Of a stretch of 18,985 nucleotides of DNA, positions 15,150 through 18,985 are shown piece after piece; the first letter of the stretch is position 1; every line of letters begins with the position of its first letter. The position numbers were made by a program, and so were the translations under genes. Where the stretch lies: contig NZ_LGEA01000127.1 in NCBI RefSeq assembly GCF_001280065.1, positions 1 to 18,985 of the forward strand, written 5' to 3'. The notes beneath the pieces were generated by a model. It worked only from the letters and a program-made list of their open reading frames with translations. It was not told the origin of the DNA and made no database searches. The DNA comes from Streptomyces sp. NRRL B-1140 (GTDB taxonomy: Bacteria > Actinomycetota > Actinomycetes > Streptomycetales > Streptomycetaceae).

Positions 15150-15568
15150 GCCTCTTGACCGGCCGCACACACCTGCGGACCGCGTACTCTTTGCTCCAAC
15201 CTGGCGGCATTTCCCAGCAGTTGGCGCTGCCGGGAAGCCGCACAGCATCCTCCCACCCGGACACCCTCAACGCGCACAGGGATGACAGATAAATCAGTTT
15301 CGTCCCACCTCGAAAATTATCTGCAACCCAGGTGAGACATTCTTGATTAACCTCTGGCCAGGCGTTTTGCCTACTTTTCGAATATGTTCGAGGGCTCATC
15401 CTGTCCGTTTGAACCGGTTCGTCTCACGATTGAATGAATCAAGGTGATTTCGGTTCCCATACTTTCCGTACCACCGCCGCTCAACGCGACGGTGCCCTGC
15501 TTCCTTTGCTCCAACCGCGACTGAACAGGGAATACATGCCTGACGCGTTGGCGCGCGAGAAGGCAAAG
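15150..15568. other. AT-richer intergenic region between the HTH gene and a terminator
   Basis: This stretch is clearly richer in A/T than its surroundings, especially 15290-15450. It contains a palindrome GAACCGGTTC (15411-15420), an inverted repeat TCGAA-N4-TTCGA near 15378-15391, and a 13-bp direct repeat CTTTGCTCCAACC (around 15189 and 15505). It should hold the promoter of the leftward HTH gene and perhaps a rightward one feeding the terminator at 15569. A short frame starting M-P-D-A-L-A-R-E-K-A-K-E (15537) runs into the terminator stem and is not convincing as a gene. Confidence 0.5.
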
Positions 15569-15606
15569 GAAAGAGTCGACCCGCTAAATGGGTCGACTCT
15601 TTCTCT
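15569..15606 (+). terminator. Perfect hairpin terminator with pyrimidine tail
   Basis: A 14-bp perfect stem (15569-15582 with 15590-15603) closes a 7-nt loop GCTAAAT; the stem carries GAGTCGACCC and its complement. TTTCTC-type pyrimidine-rich sequence follows on the plus strand, and A/G-rich sequence precedes, so it would be best for rightward transcripts. No protein-coding gene ends here on the plus strand. Confidence 0.75.
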
Positions 15607-15802
15607 ATTATGCCTTCATCTGATCCTTGGGGGATAAGATCTGCTCAGCTGCTGAACGTTTTCGAGAGCTTGCCGACACTGCCACGTTGGGCCTGCCCAC
15701 AGCCGACCTGCACTCCGGTCTTGCACAGACCACCAGCGCAGCCGATGCCTGACCCGTCCCGGACCGACTGGCCCCGCCTACCCGCAGTCAGAGACCCCTT
15801 CA

Positions 15803-15819
15803 TACGCGGAACCCGCGTA
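15803..15819 (-). terminator. Weak hairpin after the terminal helicase gene
   Basis: TACGCGG-AAC-CCGCGTA, a 7-bp perfect stem with 3-nt loop, lies 17 nt past the helicase stop (15836). There is no U-tract, but the position suits a terminator of the leftward helicase transcript. Confidence 0.4.
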
Positions 15820-15835
15820 CCGGTCCTGCCCATCG

Positions 15836-18355
15836 TCAGCTCCATCGCATGCCGATGGCGGACAGCTGCTCCACCCGCTCCGAGGACAGCGTCGCAGCCC
15901 TGCTCCGCTGGTTGCTGACCCACGCACCAAGCCGCAGCTCCCGCTCCTCCTGGTCCTCGCCGACGACCCGCTCGACGTGCTTCCTCGGCACCCGCAGGTG
16001 CCCCTCGCGCTCGTAGAACTGCTTGGCGGCCTCGTAGTTCATCGCCCACTTGTCGGCCTGCGTACGGCGCGGCTTGGGCCTCTTGTCCTCGCCCGCGGGT
16101 TCGATCCCGAGGACCTGCTCGCACATCCACTGCTGCCCGGTGGTGAGCTTGTCCCAGCCAAGCCGGACCGAGCGCACCCACCGGCCCAGGTCCTCGCCCT
16201 GGCGCACGACCTCGCCCGGCTCCGTCGACAGCTCGCCGCCGTCCTCCAAGTGCTGGCGGACGAGGTAGAAGGCCCGCTGCCACTCCACCGGCCAGGCCGG
16301 GCACCACGAGGGGTCGATGTCCTCCAGCTGTTCGCGCCGCTCCTCGGACAGCGCCCCGGCCGCCGACTGAACGGGCAGCCCTTCGGCACGCCGCTGCTCG
16401 ATCTCCTGAGCCTTCCGGGCGGCAGCCCGCGCGTTCTTCAGCCAGATGCCCACCTTGTAGCCCTGGTAGGTGGCGTCCAGCGGGGCCAGGAGGTGGCCCG
16501 CCTCGGCCGCCCACCCGCGCGCCGCCGCGAGACCTTCCTCCCACGCGATGTCGAAGTGGCTCCAGACCATGCCCAGCTTCTCCAGCTGCTCGACGCGGTC
16601 CTCGTCCATGTCCCCGCGGGCGTAGAAGCGCCTGGCGTCAGCGATCCACTGCCCCAGCGGGAATCCTGCGAGCGAGGCCGGCCACCCCTCGGCCTCCACC
16701 GCCTGGTCCTCCCCGCCGGGCACCCGGTAGGTGAAGGGCACCTTCAGGTCGCCGTGCTCGCGGGCGTAGATGACGGCGGCCTCGATGCCACGCCGCCAGT
16801 GCTCGTGCTCAGGGTTGAGGACCCGCAGGTTGATGAACGCGGCCAACTGCGCCGGGTCGCGCGGCGTGGAGAACTGCAGCAACTGCCGGGCAGGCTTCGA
16901 CGGCCCGCCGGATCCGTCCCCCTCGCCTCCGCCCTCCTGGCCCGCGCTGCGACTCTGAACGCCTCTCACCCGGCTTGGCGCCTGCTGCTCGGCGAGCTGC
17001 TCCACCACCCGGGCGTCGTGCGCCCTGAGCGCCTCCAGCAGCTTCGCCAACCCGCCGAACGCCCGGCTGGTGAGCATGTTGTCCGCCGTCTCACCCGGAC
17101 CGAGCAGGACCGGCACGACCAGGCTGGCCACCTTCCCCTCGCCCGGCTGCATGCGCAGCGCCCGGCCGACGGCCTGGACGAGGTCGGGCATGGAGCCGCG
17201 CACGTCGGCCCAGTAGACGGAGTCGCAGTTCTTCGTGTCGACGCCCTCGCCCAGCACCTTCACCGAGCCCAGGAAGCCCTTCTCCACGACCGTGCCGTTC
17301 GTGGCAATGCCGGACGCGAACTCCCCGAGAACTCGCCGCCGGTGGTTGGACTTGTGCTCGCCGCACAGCCAGTCCGCCCAGATCGTGCGCGGGTACAGCT
17401 CGGGGTCCGCGGCGTGCAGCTGCGCGGCGACATCCGGGAGGCCGGCCGCGAACGCCTCGGCCTCCTTCACGACGTGGTGGAAGACGAGCGTCCTGCGGAA
17501 GTTCTCCTCCGACGACGCCTTCAGCAGGGCGGTCTGGAGGGCAGCGAGCCGGGCCCCGCGGACCTCGTCCGAGCGCCCTTCAACGCCCAGGAGCTGCGCG
17601 GCCTGGAGCTGGGTGTCGGTGATGTCCACACACACCACCTGGTACGGCGCACAGATGCCCCGGTCGATCGCCTCCGACAGCGTCAGCGTGTAGCAGCGAG
17701 CGCCGAACGGTCCGTCCGGGTCATCCTCCATCGACGCGACCAGCTCACCCGGCGCGCCCTCGGTATCCTCGTCCAACTGCCACAGGCGCGGCGTGGCGGT
17801 CATATAGAGGCGCCGCAAGGCGGGGATACGGGTGTTGTCGTGGACGACGGCCCACGGCTTGCCGATCCGGCCCGACGTACGGTGCGCTTCATCGACCACG
17901 ATCAGGTCCCACGCGGGGAGGCCGGCCTGGTGCGCCCGCTCCAGCGTGCCGAGCCCGAGGGAGGCGTAGGTGGCGTACACGGTGACCTTGTCGAACGGCC
18001 GCACCCAGTCGACCAGCTCGTCCACGTCCGTGGTGTTGGGGAAGGACACATCCTCGCCCCGCAGGGACGACACCCCGACCATCGGCCCCCTGCGACCTGC
18101 CGCGCGCCACGCGGCCTCGGTCTGGGTGAGCAGGTCCAGGCTCGGCACGAGCACCAACACACGGCCTGCGTGGAGCTTCTCCGCGCTGCGGGCTGCGACC
18201 CGGGTCTTACCGGACCCAGTCGCCATGATCACCTGAGTCCGGAGCCCCCGCTCAGACACAAGCGATCTTGCAGGCAAATCGAGAGCACGGACAACCGCGT
18301 CAACGGCTTCCTGCTGGGCCGCCTCACGCTGATCAGTTCGGCTTGTGGTCGACAT
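15836..18355 (-). CDS. Telomere-proximal DEAH helicase with helicase-associated repeats (TtrA-like)
   Basis: 839 aa from ATG 18355, with GAAGG about 9 nt upstream. The superfamily 2 motor reads: M-A-T-G-S-G-K-T (Lys50), D-E-A-H at 155-158, T-A-T-P at 186-189, then G-S-V-K-V-L-G-E-G-V-D-T-K and Q-A-V-G-R-A-L-R-M (motif VI). A Gly/Ser/Gln-rich linker follows. The last ~330 residues contain about four helicase-associated (HA) repeats, each with a W/F...A...Y-x-x-x-H/G-x-L-x-V-P pattern and a G-x-W-I-x-x-x-R-x-x/L-G-x-W-V core, ending Q-L-S-A-I-G-M-R-W-S. HA-repeat helicases are common as the outermost gene in Streptomyces arms; ttrA, linked to conjugal transfer of linear replicons, is the named example. 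It is the first gene from the end, transcribed inward. Helicase fold is certain; equivalence to TtrA is likely by position, not proven. Confidence 0.85.
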   Translation of the reverse strand: MSTTSRTDQREAAQQEAVDAVVRALDLPARSLVSERGLRTQVIMATGSGKTRVAARSAEKLHAGRVLVLVPSLDLLTQTEAAWRAAGRRGPMVGVSSLRGEDVSFPNTTDVDELVDWVRPFDKVTVYATYASLGLGTLERAHQAGLPAWDLIVVDEAHRTSGRIGKPWAVVHDNTRIPALRRLYMTATPRLWQLDEDTEGAPGELVASMEDDPDGPFGARCYTLTLSEAIDRGICAPYQVVCVDITDTQLQAAQLLGVEGRSDEVRGARLAALQTALLKASSEENFRRTLVFHHVVKEAEAFAAGLPDVAAQLHAADPELYPRTIWADWLCGEHKSNHRRRVLGEFASGIATNGTVVEKGFLGSVKVLGEGVDTKNCDSVYWADVRGSMPDLVQAVGRALRMQPGEGKVASLVVPVLLGPGETADNMLTSRAFGGLAKLLEALRAHDARVVEQLAEQQAPSRVRGVQSRSAGQEGGGEGDGSGGPSKPARQLLQFSTPRDPAQLAAFINLRVLNPEHEHWRRGIEAAVIYAREHGDLKVPFTYRVPGGEDQAVEAEGWPASLAGFPLGQWIADARRFYARGDMDEDRVEQLEKLGMVWSHFDIAWEEGLAAARGWAAEAGHLLAPLDATYQGYKVGIWLKNARAAARKAQEIEQRRAEGLPVQSAAGALSEERREQLEDIDPSWCPAWPVEWQRAFYLVRQHLEDGGELSTEPGEVVRQGEDLGRWVRSVRLGWDKLTTGQQWMCEQVLGIEPAGEDKRPKPRRTQADKWAMNYEAAKQFYEREGHLRVPRKHVERVVGEDQEERELRLGAWVSNQRSRAATLSSERVEQLSAIGMRWS

Positions 18356-18719
18356 ATCCGTCTGCCTTCTCCTGGGCTCTTACCTGGGCAGGAAACGGGA
18401 AACCTACACGTAGACGGGGTGCGATCGGCTACGGTGAATTTCACCGGAACCGGGGTCACAACCTCGGATAAGTACCGGAGAAGTGTGATCGGAACCGGTC
18501 ATCTCCCTTGACGGTGCTGCTATCTCAGTCCAGAGTCTATCTCCTGCTTCAAAGTGAAGCATCGTGAACCCAACAAGTCCCCCGAACATGGCCGAATTCC
18601 GTTACCGTTGCCTTATGATCACCCCGCAAAGCCGCCTGACGGCCGGGCAGCTTTGCCTCAGCGCCTCGGTTCGGCTGCTCACTCTTCCCGACGGCGGTCA
18701 CCCTCCCTCTCCTTACTGC
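18356..18719. other. Subtelomeric spacer with helicase promoter region
   Basis: No supported gene. The helicase promoter must lie here, reading left. Recognisable items are the inverted repeat GCTTCA-AAG-TGAAGC (18546-18560) and the direct repeat CGGAACCGG near 18445 and 18490. The short minus-strand frame 18404-18589 lacks a family and a clear ribosome-binding site, and overlaps these repeats. Confidence 0.5.
18546..18560. promoter_or_regulatory. Inverted repeat upstream of the terminal helicase
   Basis: Perfect 6-bp arms with a 3-nt spacer, about 190 nt upstream of the helicase start. It could be an operator or a small hairpin. Function unknown. Confidence 0.3.
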
Positions 18720-18985
18720 TCGGGCCGTAGGCCCATTGGCCACACCGCGCAGCGGGGTCGGCCTCTTGGCCGCGTAGAGGCCTGGGGTGGCTGGAGCGCA
18801 GCGTAGGCCACCCTTCGGGCCGCAGGCCCCGCAGCTCCGGGAGCGCAGCGGACGGAGCGTCACCCGCCTTGCGCAGCAAGGCGGGTGACGCTGCTCGCTC
18901 AGCGAGCAGCTCCGCTCACGCGGAGCGTGAGCGCAACACCCGCGCGCAGCGCGGGTGTTCGCTTGCCCATCGCGCAGCGATGGGG
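18720..18985. repeat. Streptomyces-type telomere: array of nested and adjacent palindromes
   Basis: From the end inward the hairpins are: 18966-18984 (8-bp stem, GCA loop); 18935-18959 (11-bp stem, GCA loop); 18913-18933 (9-bp, GGA loop); 18890-18910 (10-bp, one-base loop); 18857-18891 (16-bp, GCA loop, sharing two bases with the previous one); 18834-18844 (GCTCC/GGAGC); 18817-18829 (5-bp, GCA loop); 18785-18813 (7-bp outer stem); 18760-18782 (7-bp); 18745-18755 (4-bp, GCA loop); 18722-18734 (5-bp). Trinucleotide purine-bracketed loops and the string GCGAACACCCG (on the minus strand) are hallmarks of archetypal Streptomyces telomeres, whose 3' overhang folds back for terminal-protein-primed end patching. 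The usual outermost 13-bp palindrome is not seen, so either the last bases are missing or this replicon lacks it. Confidence 0.95.

Noticed and set aside
15378..15391. LexA/SOS-box-like inverted repeat TCGAA-N4-TTCGA
   Set aside because: The actinobacterial SOS box needs GAAC-N4-GTTC; the spacing here is two bases too short.
15977..18511. Long plus-strand open frame of 844 codons opposite the terminal helicase
   Set aside because: It is the antisense of a clear helicase with full motifs. Its translation is low-complexity (L, V, R, H-rich) with no family, as expected for GC-rich antisense frames.
18549..18863. Minus-strand 104-codon frame inside the telomere
   Set aside because: It lies within the palindrome array and its residues reflect repeats; no family and no start signal.
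1..18985. CRISPR arrays, rRNA and tRNA genes
   Set aside because: No regularly spaced repeats with unique spacers and no RNA gene cloverleaf or rRNA signatures were seen; the only dense repeats are the telomere palindromes.

Overview
This window is very probably the outer end of one arm of a linear Streptomyces replicon (chromosome or large linear plasmid). The evidence is high GC with GC-rich third codon positions, GTG starts, Streptomyces-specific small families (DUF6207, a DUF1524-type HNH tail), and a final ~265 bp densely packed with palindromes whose GCA/GGA trinucleotide loops match the classical Streptomyces telomere fold-back pattern. The telomere is on the right (18985 is at or very near the physical end), and coordinates decrease towards the interior of the replicon.

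Layout from the inside out. The 3' end of an HNH-family gene (2-202, +) converges on a secreted lamin-tail-domain (LTD) gene (340-834, -), with a perfect hairpin terminator between them. Next is a two-gene overlapping unit on the minus strand: a PD-(D/E)XK nuclease-like protein (5167-6129) followed by a 1193-residue Ski2-like DEAH helicase (1601-5182). Its architecture matches the Hachiman (HamA/HamB) or AbpAB class of anti-phage defence. A frameshifted DUF6207 pseudogene, a DUF4238 gene and an ISAs1 transposase tail follow. A three-gene minus-strand operon (8109-10732) encodes an EACC1-like membrane component, a caspase-like peptidase and a TPR protein ending in a trypco2-like domain. This is a conflict-system architecture.

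A scar region (about 11.2-13.1 kb) contains an unrecognised small ORF, a strong terminator, a second and truncated copy of the LTD gene, and an orphan IS21 istB with one IS end; istA is missing. The LTD copies lie in the same orientation about 11.4 kb apart and bracket both defence-like modules.

The telomere-proximal part (13.0-19.0 kb) holds a single-pass membrane protein, a tandem-HTH/zinc-ribbon DNA-binding protein, a 0.7 kb AT-richer intergenic region with a perfect terminator hairpin, and an 839-residue DEAH helicase with C-terminal helicase-associated repeats. That helicase is the last gene, starting about 630 bp from the end, as expected for a TtrA-like telomere-linked helicase.

The region therefore reads as a fast-evolving subtelomeric defence island: two putative immune modules, transposon debris, duplicated and broken genes, and a conserved helicase plus telomere at the tip. 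All functional calls come from motif and family recognition by eye; no database search was possible.
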